DNA of 64,000 bases from Polynucleobacter necessarius (GCF_900095215.1 NZ_LT606949.1:1-64000); one strand, 5' to 3'. Shown: positions 1-9,539, numbered from the stretch's first letter. Numbers and translations are program-made. The notes: generated by a model not told the origin, from the letters alone.

Positions 1-246
1 AAAGACGAAGGTGGCCGCCATACTCCATTCTTTAACAACTATCGTCCACAGTTCTACTTCCGTACTACGGACGTAACTGGTTCAATCGAGTTGCCAAAAG
101 ACAAAGAAATGGTAATGCCTGGGGATAACGTAACCATTACCGTAAAACTCATCGCTCCAATCGCGATGGAAGAAGGTTTACGTTTTGCGATCCGTGAAGG
201 TGGCCGTACTGTTGGCGCCGGAGTGGTTGCAAAGATTTTGGCTTAA
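1..246 (+). CDS. tuf: Elongation factor Tu, C-terminal part
   Basis: The window opens in frame inside EF-Tu. The last 81 residues are visible, starting [20 protein letters not shown] and ending [10 protein letters not shown]. This is the third beta-barrel domain, which contacts aminoacyl-tRNA. The G domain lies outside the window. EF-Tu delivers aminoacyl-tRNA to the ribosome as a GTP complex. Its place just upstream of rpsJ is the usual proteobacterial str-S10 arrangement. No lesion is seen in this part. Confidence 0.97.
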   Translation, partial: KDEGGRHTPFFNNYRPQFYFRTTDVTGSIELPKDKEMVMPGDNVTITVKLIAPIAMEEGLRFAIREGGRTVGAGVVAKILA

Positions 247-270
247 GTTTTACTAGTAATTAATATTTAG

Positions 271-311
271 CGGTTTGCTAACCGGTGACATCAGTGCTGC
301 TGATGTCACCG
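271..311 (+). promoter_or_regulatory. Stem-loops between tuf and rpsJ
   Basis: A perfect 12-bp stem (CGGTGACATCAG at 283-294 with CTGATGTCACCG at 300-311) closes a 5-base loop. A smaller stem (CGGTT at 271-275 with AACCG at 280-284) shares bases 283-284 with it, so the two are stacked or compete. The bases after 311 (TGCTCTTTAG) are not a proper T-run, so this is a weak candidate for a simple terminator of tuf. A leader or attenuator structure for the S10 operon, or an RNA-processing site, is possible. The fold is seen in the sequence; the role is inferred. Confidence 0.6.
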
Positions 312-362
312 TGCTCTTTAGATGTATAACGTGGCAGCACCACAACGCTCTTTGGAATTAAT

Positions 363-674
363 ATGCAAAACCAAAAAATTCGTATTCGTCTTAAAGCATT
401 TGATTACCGTTTGATCGACCAGTCAGCAGCTGAAATCGTTGATACAGCTAAGCGTACCGGTGCAGTTGTTAAGGGTCCAGTACCTTTGCCAACCCGTATC
501 GAGCGTTTTGATATCTTGCGTTCACCACACGTGAACAAGACATCCCGCGACCAGTTAGAGATCCGTACCCACCTTCGTTTGATGGATATCGTTGATCCTA
601 CAGAGAAAACTGTTGATGCCTTAATGAAATTAGACCTGCCAGCAGGCGTGGACGTCGAAATTAAATTGCAGTAA
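363..674 (+). CDS. rpsJ: 30S ribosomal protein S10
   Basis: This is a 103-residue S10 of normal length, starting [20 protein letters not shown]. It includes the conserved GPVPLPT segment of the long loop that reaches into the 30S head. S10 (NusE) also binds NusB in transcription antitermination complexes. It is the first gene of the S10 operon. A 190-bp gap with its own promoter and hairpin separates it from rplC, so rpsJ may be partly uncoupled from the rest. Confidence 0.98.
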   Translation: MQNQKIRIRLKAFDYRLIDQSAAEIVDTAKRTGAVVKGPVPLPTRIERFDILRSPHVNKTSRDQLEIRTHLRLMDIVDPTEKTVDALMKLDLPAGVDVEIKLQ

Positions 675-697
675 TTTGTTGTTTCTAATCTTTTTGC

Positions 698-726
698 TTG
701 TCAAGACTGGGTTTTCGGGATAGAAT
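698..726 (+). promoter_or_regulatory. Sigma-70-type promoter upstream of rplC
   Basis: TTGTCA at 698-703 and TAGAAT at 721-726 are separated by exactly 17 bases. Each matches its consensus box at five of six positions. It lies after rpsJ and about 140 bp before rplC, so it would give rplC onward a separate transcript with a leader of roughly 135 bases. The match is seen in the sequence; activity is inferred. Confidence 0.55.
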
Positions 727-838
727 TTAAGGCTTCGCTCAATTATTTTGGCGAAAATCTTAGTTTTATCAGCATCCAAAACGTTGGAAGTTATTGAGTT
801 AGAAGTACTTTTACTTGTAAATCACTTAAATTAATTTT

Positions 839-864
839 GCCGACCAATCGAAGTCGGCGTGGAG
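839..864 (+). promoter_or_regulatory. Hairpin abutting the rplC ribosome-binding site
   Basis: GCCGAC (839-844) and GTCGGC (853-858) form a 6-bp GC-rich stem with an 8-base loop. It ends two bases before the GGAG at 861-864. GGAG lies 7 bases from the ATG at 872 but only 1 base from the ATG at 866, so it favours the start at 872. A stem this close to the Shine-Dalgarno sequence could affect rplC initiation or bind a ribosomal protein; that role is inference. Confidence 0.45.
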
Positions 865-871
865 CATGAAT

Positions 872-1528
872 ATGAGCTTAGGCTTAATCGGCCGCAAGGT
901 CGGCATGACCCGTCTATTTACGGACGAAGGGGAAGCGATTCCTGTCACCGTAATCGACGTGAGCGACAACAGAATCGCTCAAATCAAGACCCAGGCAACT
1001 GATGGCTATGACGCTATCCAGTTGGCACATGGCACACGTAGAGCTACTCGCGTTACCAAAGCAATGGCTGGTCACTTCGCTAAAGCGGGTGTGATGGCTG
1101 GTAATGCACTCAACGAATTCCAATTAGACGCAGCAAAAATCGCAGAAATGACACCAGGACAAGTTGTTCCTGCCGAAGCTGCATTTACTGCTGGTCAAAA
1201 AGTGGACGTGCAAGGCGTAACAATCGGTAAGGGTTACGCAGGCACCATCAAGCGTTATCACTTCGCTTCTGGTCGCGCATCACACGGTAACTCACGTTCA
1301 CATAACGTACCAGGCTCTATCGGTATGGCGCAAGATCCAGGCCGTGTTTTCCCTGGTAAGCGTATGACCGGTCACTTGGGTAACGTTACACGTACAGTGC
1401 AAAATTTAGTCATCGCACGCATTGATGCAGAACGCAATCTCATCATGGTTAAAGGCGCTATTCCAGGTGCCCCAGGCGGTAAAGTTATTGTTACTCCAGT
1501 GGTGAAGACACCGTTGAAGAAGCAATAA
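872..1528 (+). CDS. rplC: 50S ribosomal protein L3
   Basis: L3 binds the 3' region of 23S rRNA and is an early assembly protein near the peptidyl-transferase centre. The 218-residue product starts [16 protein letters not shown] and has the conserved stretch around [20 protein letters not shown] that reaches the catalytic centre. An in-frame ATG lies six bases upstream (866), but the GGAG at 861-864 is correctly spaced only for 872. It leads the L3-L4-L23-L2 series and ends 11 bp before rplD. Confidence 0.97.
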   Translation: MSLGLIGRKVGMTRLFTDEGEAIPVTVIDVSDNRIAQIKTQATDGYDAIQLAHGTRRATRVTKAMAGHFAKAGVMAGNALNEFQLDAAKIAEMTPGQVVPAEAAFTAGQKVDVQGVTIGKGYAGTIKRYHFASGRASHGNSRSHNVPGSIGMAQDPGRVFPGKRMTGHLGNVTRTVQNLVIARIDAERNLIMVKGAIPGAPGGKVIVTPVVKTPLKKQ

Positions 1529-1539
1529 GGAGAGCGAAT

Positions 1540-2160
1540 ATGGAACTTAAGCTTCTCCAGGACAACGGTACTTTAGGTGCGGGCGTACAAGCTTCACCAG
1601 AAGTATTCGAGCGTGAATATAACGAAGCATTGGTACACCAGGTTGTAGTCGCTTACCAAGCAAATGCACGTAGTGGTAACCGTGCACAAAAAGACCGTGA
1701 GCAAGTTAAGCACACAACCAAAAAACCTTGGCGTCAAAAAGGTACTGGTCGTGCACGTGCTGGTATGAGCTCTTCCCCGCTGTGGCGTGGAGGTGGTCGT
1801 ATATTCCCAAATTCTCCAGAAGAGAATTTCAGTCAAAAAGTAAACAAGAAAATGTACCGCGCTGGCATGAGATCGATTTTGTCTCAGTTAGCTCGCGAAG
1901 GTCGTTTGAATGTGGTTGATCAATTTAATCTTGACGTTCCAAAGACCAAAGTTTTGGCCGAAAAAGTGAAAGCAATGGGCTTGGATTCAGTCTTGATCAT
2001 AGTTGATCAGGTTAGTGAGAATTTGTACTTGGCATCACGTAACTTGCATAAAGTTGTCGTGGTTGAGCCACAGCACGCTGATCCATTGGCTTTGGTTCAA
2101 TACAAAAAAGTATTGGTAAGCAAAGCAGCGATCGCAAAAATTGAGGAGTTGCTGAAATGA
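1540..2160 (+). CDS. rplD: 50S ribosomal protein L4
   Basis: This is a 206-residue L4. The long central loop that lines the nascent-peptide exit tunnel is visible as [15 protein letters not shown]. In E. coli L4 is also the repressor of the S10 operon. Whether that holds here is unknown, but the structured gaps upstream would be the places to look. Its TGA stop overlaps the ATG of rplW by four bases, indicating translational coupling. Confidence 0.98.
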   Translation: MELKLLQDNGTLGAGVQASPEVFEREYNEALVHQVVVAYQANARSGNRAQKDREQVKHTTKKPWRQKGTGRARAGMSSSPLWRGGGRIFPNSPEENFSQKVNKKMYRAGMRSILSQLAREGRLNVVDQFNLDVPKTKVLAEKVKAMGLDSVLIIVDQVSENLYLASRNLHKVVVVEPQHADPLALVQYKKVLVSKAAIAKIEELLK

Positions 2161-2471
2161 GCCAAGTCCGTAAAAACGATCACAACCTGATGAAGGTTCT
2201 GCTTGGACCGGTGATCTCTGAAAAAGCCACTATGGTTGCAGAGAAAAACGAACAAGTAGTTTTCCAAGTAGCTCGCGACGCAAACAAGAGCGATGTAAAA
2301 CAAGCAGTTGAATTGCTCTTCAAGGTGCAAGTTGACTCAGTTCAAATCGTGAATCACAAGGGTAAGCCTAAGCGCTATGGCCGTTTTGAAGGTCGTCGTG
2401 ACCACACCAAGAGGGCCTATGTGAATTTGAAGCCAGGTCAAGAAATTAACTTTGAAGCGGAGGCGAATTAA
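2157..2471 (+). CDS. rplW: 50S ribosomal protein L23
   Basis: L23 sits at the mouth of the exit tunnel and docks trigger factor and SRP. The 104-residue protein has the usual start region ([15 protein letters not shown]) and the late [12 protein letters not shown] basic segment. It overlaps rplD by an ATGA junction and ends two bases before rplB, so the three genes are tightly coupled. Confidence 0.98.
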   Translation: MSQVRKNDHNLMKVLLGPVISEKATMVAEKNEQVVFQVARDANKSDVKQAVELLFKVQVDSVQIVNHKGKPKRYGRFEGRRDHTKRAYVNLKPGQEINFEAEAN

Positions 2472-2473
2472 TC

Positions 2474-3304
2474 ATGCCTTTGATGAAAACTAAACCGACC
2501 TCACCAGGTCGTCGCTCAATGGTCAAGGTGGTCAATCCTGACCTCCATAAAGGTAAGTCTTTTGCACCATTGTTAGAGCCACAGTTTCAAAAAGCAGGCC
2601 GTAATAACAACGGTCATATCACTACTCGCCATAAGGGCGGTGGCCATAAGCATCACTACCGTGTTGTTGACTTCAAACGCAACGACAAAGATGGTATTCC
2701 AGCAAAAGTTGAGCGCTTGGAATACGATCCAAACCGCAGTGCAAATATTGCATTGATCGTGTTTGCGGATGGTGAGCGTCGCTACATTCCTGCTGCTAAA
2801 GGCATGACTTTTGGTCAGGCAATCATGAATGGCGCTGAAGCGCCAATCAAGTCTGGTAACAATTTGCCTATTCGCAACATTCCAGTTGGTAGCACGATTC
2901 ACTGTGTAGAAATCATGCCTGGTAAAGGTGCTCAAGTAGCGCGTTCTGCTGGTGGGTCCGCAGTATTGTTAGCGCGTGAAGGCGTATACGCTCAAGTGCG
3001 TTTGCGCTCCGGTGAAGTTCGCCGTGTTCTGATTGAGTGCCGCGCCACTATTGGTGAAGTTGGCAATGAAGAGCATAGCTTGCGTCAAATTGGTAAAGCA
3101 GGTGCAAATCGCTGGCGTGGTATTCGCCCAACCGTTCGCGGTGTAGCAATGAACCCAGTAGATCACCCACACGGTGGTGGTGAAGGTAGAACTGGCGAAG
3201 GCCGTGTACCTGTATCTCCATGGGGCACTCCAACCAAAGGTTATCGCACACGTCGCAATAAGCGTACAACTTCGATGATCGTTCAACGTCGTCAAAAACG
3301 TTAA
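2474..3304 (+). CDS. rplB: 50S ribosomal protein L2
   Basis: L2 is a 23S rRNA-binding protein needed for subunit association and peptidyl transfer. The 276-residue sequence is full length. It has the N-terminal [13 protein letters not shown], the GGGHKHHYR motif and the highly conserved [13 protein letters not shown] loop containing the functionally important histidine. The gene starts two bases after rplW and is followed 19 bp later by rpsS. Confidence 0.98.
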   Translation: MPLMKTKPTSPGRRSMVKVVNPDLHKGKSFAPLLEPQFQKAGRNNNGHITTRHKGGGHKHHYRVVDFKRNDKDGIPAKVERLEYDPNRSANIALIVFADGERRYIPAAKGMTFGQAIMNGAEAPIKSGNNLPIRNIPVGSTIHCVEIMPGKGAQVARSAGGSAVLLAREGVYAQVRLRSGEVRRVLIECRATIGEVGNEEHSLRQIGKAGANRWRGIRPTVRGVAMNPVDHPHGGGEGRTGEGRVPVSPWGTPTKGYRTRRNKRTTSMIVQRRQKR

Positions 3305-3323
3305 GCGATAAGGATAAATAGAT

Positions 3324-3602
3324 ATGACACGTTCAGCTAAAAAAGGCCCATTTTGCGACGCCAGCTTAGTAAAAAAAGTTGAAGTTGCACAAGCCAACAC
3401 AGACAAAAAGCCGATCAAAACTTGGTCACGCCGTTCAACAATCCTTCCAGACTTTATTGGTCTGACGATTGCTGTACATAACGGTCGTCAACACGTTCCG
3501 GTATATGTATCAGAAAATATGGTTGGTCATAAGTTAGGCGAATTTGCCTTGACCCGTACTTTCAAAGGTCACGCTGCTGACAAGAAAGTAACAAAGAAGT
3601 AA
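3324..3602 (+). CDS. rpsS: 30S ribosomal protein S19
   Basis: S19 lies in the head of the 30S subunit with S13 and contacts the A-site region. The 92-residue protein has the family features: [15 protein letters not shown] at the N terminus, [14 protein letters not shown], and [16 protein letters not shown]. The stop codon is followed directly by the ribosome-binding site of rplV. Confidence 0.98.
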   Translation: MTRSAKKGPFCDASLVKKVEVAQANTDKKPIKTWSRRSTILPDFIGLTIAVHNGRQHVPVYVSENMVGHKLGEFALTRTFKGHAADKKVTKK

Positions 3603-3612
3603 GGGGATGATG

Positions 3613-3942
3613 ATGGAAGTTAAAGCTATTCACAAGGGTGCCCGCATTTCTGCGCAAAAGACACGTTTGGTCGCCGACCAAATTCGTGGTTTGCCGATTG
3701 CTCGCGCATTAAACATTTTGAACTTCAGCCCCAAGAAAGCTGCCTTCATCGTGAAGAAAGTTGTTGAGTCCGCAGTGGCCAATGCTGAACACAATAAAGG
3801 TGCTGACATTGACGAGCTCAAGGTTGCAGCAATTATTGTTGATAAAGGCACTTCATTGAAGCGCTTTACCGCACGCGCTAAGGGTCGCGGTAATCAAATT
3901 GAAAAACAAACTTGTCACATTAGCGTGACCTTGAGTAACTAA
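3613..3942 (+). CDS. rplV: 50S ribosomal protein L22
   Basis: L22 lines the exit tunnel with L4, and its beta-hairpin is visible around [16 protein letters not shown]. Three consecutive ATG codons occur at 3607, 3610 and 3613. AAGGGG at 3601-3606 is six bases from the third, which also gives the usual [13 protein letters not shown] start and 109 residues, so 3613 was chosen. The gap to rpsC is 8 bp. Confidence 0.95.
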   Translation: MEVKAIHKGARISAQKTRLVADQIRGLPIARALNILNFSPKKAAFIVKKVVESAVANAEHNKGADIDELKVAAIIVDKGTSLKRFTARAKGRGNQIEKQTCHISVTLSN

Positions 3943-3950
3943 GGAAAAAT

Positions 3951-4778
3951 ATGGGCCAAAAGATACACCCAACTGGATTCCGACTCGCGGTAACGAAGAA
4001 TTGGACATCACGTTGGTATGCGAGCAACACTGACTTTGCGAAGATGCTGAAAGAGGACGTAGATGTCCGTAGCTATCTCAAGAAGAAGTTGAAGAATGCA
4101 TCCGTAAGTAAAGTAGTGATTGAGCGTCCTGCTAAGAACGCACGCATCACCATTTACAGCTCACGTCCAGGCGTTGTAATCGGTAAAAAAGGCGAGGATA
4201 TTGAAGTGCTCCGTCGTGAATTACAAAAGCGTATGGGTGTTCCAGTTCACGTGAACATTGAAGAGATTCGTAAGCCTGAAGTCGATGCACAATTGATCGC
4301 TGACTCTATTATTCAACAGTTAGAGAAGCGCATTATGTTCCGTCGCGCTATGAAGCGCGCCATGCAAAATGCGATGCGTCTTGGCGCGCAAGGCATCAAG
4401 ATCATGTCTTCTGGTCGTTTAAATGGTGCGGAAATTGCTCGTCGCGAATGGTACCGTGAAGGTCGCGTTCCACTTCATACATTGAAGGCGGACATTGACT
4501 ACGCAACATCAGAAGCTGAAACAACATACGGCATCATCGGTGTAAAAGTTTGGGTATACAAAGGCGACACATTGGGTCGTGGTACAGAAGCGCAAGTTGC
4601 TGCACAAGCTGCTGAACCAGCTGCCGAAGAAAAGAAAACTCGTCGTGTACAAAGCAAGACGGCTGCTCGTAAACCAGCTGCTGGCACAGACAAGCCATTA
4701 GTTGCTGCTAAACCAGCAGTAAAGCGTGTGCATAAGGTTGAAACACCAGCCGCAGATACGCAGAAGTCAGGAGAGTAA
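3951..4778 (+). CDS. rpsC: 30S ribosomal protein S3 with a long basic tail
   Basis: S3 forms part of the mRNA entry site and has helicase activity. The KH domain motif [11 protein letters not shown] and the C-terminal domain ([22 protein letters not shown]) are intact. At 275 residues it is about 40 longer than E. coli S3. The extra part, from about residue 218, is a low-complexity tail of Ala, Lys, Glu and Pro. Similar tails occur in Burkholderiales, so this is probably a lineage feature. The gene ends two bases before rplP. Confidence 0.97.
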   Translation: MGQKIHPTGFRLAVTKNWTSRWYASNTDFAKMLKEDVDVRSYLKKKLKNASVSKVVIERPAKNARITIYSSRPGVVIGKKGEDIEVLRRELQKRMGVPVHVNIEEIRKPEVDAQLIADSIIQQLEKRIMFRRAMKRAMQNAMRLGAQGIKIMSSGRLNGAEIARREWYREGRVPLHTLKADIDYATSEAETTYGIIGVKVWVYKGDTLGRGTEAQVAAQAAEPAAEEKKTRRVQSKTAARKPAAGTDKPLVAAKPAVKRVHKVETPAADTQKSGE

Positions 4779-4780
4779 GC

Positions 4781-5194
4781 ATGCTACAACCAAAGCGTCG
4801 CAAGTATCGTAAGGAACAAAAAGGCCGTAACACTGGCGTGGCAACACGCGGAAGTTCTGTAGCCTTTGGTGACTTTGGATTGAAGGCCGTTGGCCGTGGT
4901 CGTTTGACTGCTCGTCAAATCGAGTCAGCACGTCGTGCAATGACTCGTCACATTAAACGTGGTGGCCGTATTTGGATTCGCATTTTCCCAGATAAGCCAA
5001 TTTCACAAAAACCTGCTGCAGTACGTATGGGTAACGGTAAAGGTAACCCAGAGTACTACGTAGCTGAAATTCAGCCAGGCAAAGTGCTTTACGAGATGGA
5101 CGGTGTTGATGAGCAATTGGCGCGCGAAGCTTTCAAGCTTGCTGCTGCTAAGTTGCCTTTACAGACCACTTTCGTGATGCGCCACTTAGGTTGA
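4781..5194 (+). CDS. rplP: 50S ribosomal protein L16
   Basis: L16 helps place tRNA in the A site and is important for 50S maturation. The 137-residue sequence has the N-terminal [15 protein letters not shown] block and the conserved [12 protein letters not shown] and [14 protein letters not shown] segments. It ends in TGA, one of the genes showing that TGA is used as a normal stop here. It is followed closely by rpmC. Confidence 0.98.
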   Translation: MLQPKRRKYRKEQKGRNTGVATRGSSVAFGDFGLKAVGRGRLTARQIESARRAMTRHIKRGGRIWIRIFPDKPISQKPAAVRMGNGKGNPEYYVAEIQPGKVLYEMDGVDEQLAREAFKLAAAKLPLQTTFVMRHLG

Positions 5195-5210
5195 TCGGGG
5201 GATAGAGATT

Positions 5211-5405
5211 ATGAAAAATACAGAATTAGCTTCAAAAGATCTGAACGCTTTAAATGCAGAGTTGACCGAGTTGCTGAAGACCGGTTTCAAGCTCCGTATG
5301 CAAAAAGGCACTCAGCAACTCACAAATACCAGTCAATTGGGTAAAAATAAGCGCGACATCGCTCGTGTGAAGACTTTTATTGCCCAAAAGACTGCACAGA
5401 AATAA
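5211..5405 (+). CDS. rpmC: 50S ribosomal protein L29
   Basis: L29 is a small two-helix protein at the tunnel exit next to L23. The 64-residue ORF has the family pattern: an N-terminal helix ([21 protein letters not shown]) and a C-terminal helix ending VKTFIAQK. Its place between rplP and rpsQ is canonical. Confidence 0.96.
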   Translation: MKNTELASKDLNALNAELTELLKTGFKLRMQKGTQQLTNTSQLGKNKRDIARVKTFIAQKTAQK

Positions 5406-5417
5406 GGAAAAAGGGAT

Positions 5418-5687
5418 ATGACAGAATTATCTAAACCCTTGCGCCGCACCATTGTGGGCCGCGTTGTTAGCGACAAAATGCAAAAAACTGTGACGGTGTT
5501 GGTTGAGCGTCAAGTTAAGCATCCTGTGATTGGTAAGTACGTTGGCCAGTCCAAAAAGTACCATGCTCATGACGAAGCTGGCACATATAAGATCGGTGAT
5601 ACCGTTGAAATTGCTGAATCTAAGCCAATGTCACGTACTAAATCTTGGGTTGTGACCCGTTTAGTTGAGGCTTCAGAGGGTCTTTAA
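5418..5687 (+). CDS. rpsQ: 30S ribosomal protein S17
   Basis: S17 is a primary 16S rRNA-binding protein with an OB fold. The 89-residue sequence contains [20 protein letters not shown] and the KKYHAHDE loop typical of the family. It is the last gene of the S10 operon. The 183 bp that follow carry four stem-loops before rplN. Confidence 0.98.
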   Translation: MTELSKPLRRTIVGRVVSDKMQKTVTVLVERQVKHPVIGKYVGQSKKYHAHDEAGTYKIGDTVEIAESKPMSRTKSWVVTRLVEASEGL

Positions 5688-5696
5688 AGAAATATT

Positions 5697-5853
5697 AGGG
5701 ATTTTAGCGAAGTTTCTTCCCAAATCCCTGTTTTACGTAGTAAAATAAAAAGCTTCTCTAGTTTTATTGGAGAAGCGGTGTTTTTCATTAATTCCGGGTT
5801 TTAGTTTTCGTTAAAACCCATAGACGGAACCAAGACTGTTTGCCTTTGGCAAA
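5697..5853 (+). promoter_or_regulatory. Four successive stem-loops in the S10-spc junction
   Basis: Four perfect stems lie in the gap. Stem 1 is AGGGATTT 5697-5704 with AAATCCCT 5722-5729. Stem 2 is GCTTCTC 5752-5758 with GAGAAGC 5770-5776, then GGTGTTTTT. Stem 3 is GGGTTTTA 5796-5803 with TAAAACCC 5812-5819. Stem 4 is TTTGCC 5839-5844 with GGCAAA 5848-5853. Stem 2 is terminator-like. A TAAAAT at 5741-5746, with a weak TTCCCA 18 bases upstream, could be a promoter for rplN onward. In E. coli this junction holds the spc promoter. The stems are seen; the roles are inferred. Confidence 0.5.
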
Positions 5854-5870
5854 TAAGTTGGGGATTAGAA

Positions 5871-6239
5871 ATGATACAAACCGAAAGTAGATTACAGGTT
5901 GCCGATAACACAGGCGCCAGTGAAGTGTTGTGCATCAAGGTATTGGGCGGATCTAAGCGTCGTTACGCCAGTATCGGTGATGTCATCAAAGTCAGCGTTA
6001 AGTCTGCTTCTCCACGTGGCCGTGTAAAAAAAGGCGACATTTATAACGCCGTAGTAGTGAGAACTGCTAAGGGTGTTCGCCGTCCAGACGGTTCATTGAT
6101 TAAGTTTGATGGCAACGCTGCGGTATTGCTCAACGCTAAGTTAGAGCCAATTGGCACACGTATCTTTGGACCAGTGACGCGCGAATTGCGTACTGAAAAG
6201 TTCATGAAGATCGTTTCTCTCGCCCCCGAAGTTATTTAA
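5871..6239 (+). CDS. rplN: 50S ribosomal protein L14
   Basis: L14 forms intersubunit bridges and binds the silencing factor RsfS. The 122-residue protein starts [19 protein letters not shown] and includes [17 protein letters not shown] and [18 protein letters not shown], both diagnostic. It opens the spc operon, with GGGG at 5860-5863 before the ATG. Confidence 0.98.
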   Translation: MIQTESRLQVADNTGASEVLCIKVLGGSKRRYASIGDVIKVSVKSASPRGRVKKGDIYNAVVVRTAKGVRRPDGSLIKFDGNAAVLLNAKLEPIGTRIFGPVTRELRTEKFMKIVSLAPEVI

Positions 6240-6248
6240 GAGGCTGAT

Positions 6249-6557
6249 ATGAAAAAGATTCGTAAAGGTGATTCCGTAGTTCTATTGACTGGCCGCGATA
6301 AGGGCAAGCAAGGAACTGTTACAGCCGTTCTCGAGAACAAATTAGTAATCGAAGGCGTCAATATTTACAAAAAGAGCGTTAAGCCAAACCCAGCAGCCGG
6401 TGTTACTGGCGGCATGATTGACAAGACGATGCCTGTTCACATTTCTAATGTGGCTTTGGTTGACGGTAACGGCAAACCATCACGTGTTGGTATCAAACTC
6501 GTTGACGGTAAAAAGCAGCGTTTCCTCAAAACCACTGGCGCGACTTTAAGCGCATAA
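6249..6557 (+). CDS. rplX: 50S ribosomal protein L24
   Basis: L24 is an initiator of 50S assembly. The 102-residue protein has the KOW motif near its N terminus ([19 protein letters not shown]) and the [19 protein letters not shown] segment. It lies 9 bp after rplN and 16 bp before rplE, in conserved spc order. Confidence 0.98.
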   Translation: MKKIRKGDSVVLLTGRDKGKQGTVTAVLENKLVIEGVNIYKKSVKPNPAAGVTGGMIDKTMPVHISNVALVDGNGKPSRVGIKLVDGKKQRFLKTTGATLSA

Positions 6558-6573
6558 GGGGCACGGAGAAATT

Positions 6574-7116
6574 ATGAGCACACGTTTTCAAGAGCACTAT
6601 CAATCTAAAGTTGTTGCAGATTTGATCGCCAAATTTGGTTACAAGTCTGTAATGGAAGTTCCACGCATCACTAAGGTAACCCTGAGCATGGGCTTAGGCG
6701 ATGCAGTGAATGATAAAAAAATTATCGAAAATGCAGTTGGCGATTTAACTAAAGTTTCTGGTCAAAAGCCAGTGGTAACTAAGGCCAAAAAAGCGATTGC
6801 AGGTTTCAAAATTCGTCAAGGTTACCCAATCGGCGCCATGGTGACATTGCGTGGTGCACGCATGTACGAATTCTTGGATCGTTTCGTTACTATTGCATTG
6901 CCACGCGTACGCGACTTCCGCGGTATCTCTGGTAAAGCATTTGACGGTCGTGGTAACTACAACATCGGCGTTAAAGAGCAGATCATTTTCCCTGAAATCG
7001 AATACGACAAAATTGATGCCCTCCGTGGTCTCAATATCAGTATTACGACGACTGCTAAAACCGACGAAGAAGCAAAAGCTTTGTTGGCAGCATTCAAATT
7101 CCCTTTCCGCAATTAA
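6574..7116 (+). CDS. rplE: 50S ribosomal protein L5
   Basis: L5 binds 5S rRNA and contacts S13 and the P-site tRNA. The 180-residue protein has the usual N-terminal LQEHY-like start ([14 protein letters not shown]), [21 protein letters not shown], and the C-terminal [18 protein letters not shown]. It has full length and no disruptions. Confidence 0.98.
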   Translation: MSTRFQEHYQSKVVADLIAKFGYKSVMEVPRITKVTLSMGLGDAVNDKKIIENAVGDLTKVSGQKPVVTKAKKAIAGFKIRQGYPIGAMVTLRGARMYEFLDRFVTIALPRVRDFRGISGKAFDGRGNYNIGVKEQIIFPEIEYDKIDALRGLNISITTTAKTDEEAKALLAAFKFPFRN

Positions 7117-7125
7117 GAGGCTAAC

Positions 7126-7431
7126 GTGGCAAAACTATCCCTAATTGAGCGCGAGAATAAACGCGCACAAACTGTAGAAAAGTACGCTGTTAAGCGTGCT
7201 GAACTCAAAGAGATCATTGCTGATCAATCACGCAGCGATGAAGAGCGCTATGAGGCTCGCTTGAAGCTACAGGCACTTCCACGTAACGCAAGCCCGATTC
7301 GTCAAAGAAATCGTTGTTCATTAACCGGTCGCCCACGCGGCACATTCCGTAAGTTCGGTTTGGCTCGTAGCAAGATTCGTGAAATCGCCTGCCGTGGCGA
7401 AATCCCCGGTTTAACCAAGGCCAGCTGGTAA
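7126..7431 (+). CDS. rpsN: 30S ribosomal protein S14, zinc-independent form
   Basis: S14 is a late-assembling protein of the 30S head. The product is 101 residues and lacks the CxxC zinc pairs of the short form, so it is the C-minus type. The C terminus [20 protein letters not shown] is diagnostic. It starts at an ATG whose upstream bases GAGG come from the gap after rplE. Confidence 0.97.
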   Translation: MAKLSLIERENKRAQTVEKYAVKRAELKEIIADQSRSDEERYEARLKLQALPRNASPIRQRNRCSLTGRPRGTFRKFGLARSKIREIACRGEIPGLTKASW

Positions 7432-7455
7432 GCGGCGAAAGAAGTAGGAGAACTC

Positions 7456-7851
7456 ATGAGTATCAGCGATCCAATCGCCGACATGTTGACAAGGATCCGC
7501 AATGCGCAAGCAGTGCAGAAACCCGTAGTCTTGATGCCGTCGTCAAAAGTTAAAGTAGCCATCGCAAAAGTTTTGCAAGATGAAGGCTATATTGAAAATT
7601 TCGAAATCAAAGGTGAAGCAGCGAAGCCAGTGTTGCAAATTGATCTCAAATACTATGCAGGCCGTCCTGTTATTGAGCGTATTGACCGTGTATCAACACC
7701 AAGTCTACGCATCTATAAAGGCCGTCATGACATTCCAGAAGTAATGAATGGCTTAGGCATTGCAATTATTTCAACCCCTCAAGGCGTAATGACTGACCGT
7801 AAAGCACGTGCAACAGGCGTGGGCGGCGAAGTTATTTGCTACGTATCTTAA
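7456..7851 (+). CDS. rpsH: 30S ribosomal protein S8
   Basis: S8 is a primary 16S binder and, in E. coli, the repressor of the spc operon. The 131-residue sequence has [18 protein letters not shown] at the N terminus and the C-terminal [20 protein letters not shown], where S8 contacts rRNA. GGAG precedes the start. It is 10 bp upstream of rplF. Confidence 0.98.
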   Translation: MSISDPIADMLTRIRNAQAVQKPVVLMPSSKVKVAIAKVLQDEGYIENFEIKGEAAKPVLQIDLKYYAGRPVIERIDRVSTPSLRIYKGRHDIPEVMNGLGIAIISTPQGVMTDRKARATGVGGEVICYVS

Positions 7852-7861
7852 GGAGCGAAAT

Positions 7862-8395
7862 ATGTCCCGCGTAGGTAAATCACCAATTACAGTTCCTAAG
7901 GGCGCTGAAATCAGCATCAACGGTGAAAACATTACTGTTAATGGCCCTTTAGGCACGTTGACACACAACTTGCATCCTTCTGTTGGGTTGAAACAAGAAG
8001 ATGGCGTATTGACTGTTGTTTTGAATAACGACACACCAGAAGCTGGTGCTCAGTCTGGTATCGCTCGTGCTTTGGTTAACAACATGGTTGTTGGCGTAAC
8101 TACTGGCTTTGAGCGCAAGCTCAGCTTGGTAGGCGTTGGTTACCGTGCTGCTGCTCAAGGTGAGACATTGAAATTGCAGTTGGGTTTCTCGAACGACATT
8201 ATTTACAACCTGCCAAAGGGTGTAAAGGCTGAGACTCCTACTCAAACTGAAATCATTATCAAAGGTTCCAACAAGCAGCAAGTTGGCCAGGTCGCAGCTG
8301 AAGTTCGCGCATACCGTTCACCAGAGCCATACAAAGGCAAGGGTGTTCGCTACGTGGATGAGGTTGTGCATCTGAAAGAAACTAAGAAGAAGTAA
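7862..8395 (+). CDS. rplF: 50S ribosomal protein L6
   Basis: L6 lies near the factor-binding site and contacts 23S helix 97. The 177-residue product starts [16 protein letters not shown], and the C-terminal [14 protein letters not shown] motif is conserved. The frame stays open for 18 codons upstream into rpsH, but AAGGAG at 7850-7855 is correctly spaced only for the ATG at 7862. Confidence 0.98.
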   Translation: MSRVGKSPITVPKGAEISINGENITVNGPLGTLTHNLHPSVGLKQEDGVLTVVLNNDTPEAGAQSGIARALVNNMVVGVTTGFERKLSLVGVGYRAAAQGETLKLQLGFSNDIIYNLPKGVKAETPTQTEIIIKGSNKQQVGQVAAEVRAYRSPEPYKGKGVRYVDEVVHLKETKKK

Positions 8396-8408
8396 GCGAG
8401 ATTAGAAA

Positions 8409-8762
8409 ATGAATAAAGACGCATCCAGACAAAGACGTGCTAGGCAGACTCGTATTCGCATTGCCGAAGCATTGGCAAATCGCTTAACAGTTATCCGTAG
8501 CAACTCTCATATTTCTGCTCAGGTTTATAGCCCATGCGGAACCAAGGTTGTAGCAGCTGCTTCAACAATGGAAAAAGATTTGCGCCAAGCGATTAAAAAC
8601 GGCGGCAACGCTGAAGCTGCAAAACAAATCGGCAAGTTAGTTGCTGAGCGTGCTGTTAAGGCAGGCGTTGTTGATGTTGCTTTTGATCGTTCCGGTCATC
8701 GTTACCACGGCCGTATTAAGGCCTTAGCTGAAGCTGCGCGTGAAGCCGGCCTGAAGTTCTAA
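8409..8762 (+). CDS. rplR: 50S ribosomal protein L18
   Basis: L18 carries 5S rRNA into the 50S subunit together with L5. The 117-residue sequence includes the basic N terminus ([15 protein letters not shown]) and the C-terminal [26 protein letters not shown], which is highly conserved. The order rplF-rplR-rpsE is canonical. Confidence 0.98.
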   Translation: MNKDASRQRRARQTRIRIAEALANRLTVIRSNSHISAQVYSPCGTKVVAAASTMEKDLRQAIKNGGNAEAAKQIGKLVAERAVKAGVVDVAFDRSGHRYHGRIKALAEAAREAGLKF

Positions 8763-8780
8763 TAGGGTTTAGGAAAAAAC

Positions 8781-9299
8781 ATGGCAAAAATGCAAACTAA
8801 GATGCAAAACGAAGACCGTGATGATGGTCTTCGCGAGAAGATGATCGCTGTTAATCGTGTAACTAAAGTGGTTAAGGGTGGTCGTATCCTCGGATTCGCT
8901 GCACTCACTGTAGTTGGCGATGGCGATGGCCGCATCGGCATGGGTAAAGGCAAATCAAAAGAAGTTCCAGTTGCCGTTCAAAAAGCAATGGACGAAGCAC
9001 GTCGCAAAATGATTAAAGTCACTCTACGTAAAGGTACTTTGCAGCACACGGTTACTGGTCAACATGGCGCGTCACGCGTTTTGATTGCTCCAGCTAAAGA
9101 CGGTACTGGAATTATTGCTGGCGGCCCAATGCGCGCGATTTTCGACGTAATGGGCGTAACTAACGTGGTTGCTAAGTCACTCGGCTCAACAAACCCATAC
9201 AACTTGGTTCGTGCAACCATTGATGGTTTGAGCAAGATGAGTACTCCTGCTGAGATTGCTGCTAAGCGCGGTAAGTCAGTTGAAGAGATTCTCGGTTAA
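8781..9299 (+). CDS. rpsE: 30S ribosomal protein S5
   Basis: S5 takes part in decoding fidelity and mRNA unwinding with S3 and S4. The 172-residue protein contains the N-terminal double-stranded-RNA-binding fold ([24 protein letters not shown]) and the conserved [20 protein letters not shown]. The spectinomycin loop region KVVKGG looks normal. Confidence 0.98.
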   Translation: MAKMQTKMQNEDRDDGLREKMIAVNRVTKVVKGGRILGFAALTVVGDGDGRIGMGKGKSKEVPVAVQKAMDEARRKMIKVTLRKGTLQHTVTGQHGASRVLIAPAKDGTGIIAGGPMRAIFDVMGVTNVVAKSLGSTNPYNLVRATIDGLSKMSTPAEIAAKRGKSVEEILG

Positions 9300-9323
9300 G
9301 ACCAAAAGATTAGGAATCTATAA

Positions 9324-9512
9324 ATGACAACATCTACCTCCAAAGTCAAACTGCAATTAGTACGCAGCTTGATCGGTACACGCGAAAGCCATCGTGCAAC
9401 TGTACGTGGCTTAGGCCTTGGTCGCATCAATTCAGTTTCTGAATTGGAAGACACTCCAGCTGTTCGCGGCATGATTAATAAAGTTTCTTATCTAGTTAAA
9501 GTCATTGGCTAA
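9324..9512 (+). CDS. rpmD: 50S ribosomal protein L30
   Basis: A 62-residue L30 of usual bacterial length, with the [24 protein letters not shown] core. It is a non-essential periphery protein in E. coli but is kept intact here. It sits between rpsE and rplO as expected. Confidence 0.96.
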   Translation: MTTSTSKVKLQLVRSLIGTRESHRATVRGLGLGRINSVSELEDTPAVRGMINKVSYLVKVIG

Positions 9513-9539
9513 TAACTAGCAAGTAAATAGGCGAAGAAT

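Noticed and set aside
2969..3418. Long minus-strand open frames across the ribosomal genes (for example over rplB)
   Set aside because: They mirror the codon bias of the plus-strand genes and have no family features or binding sites.
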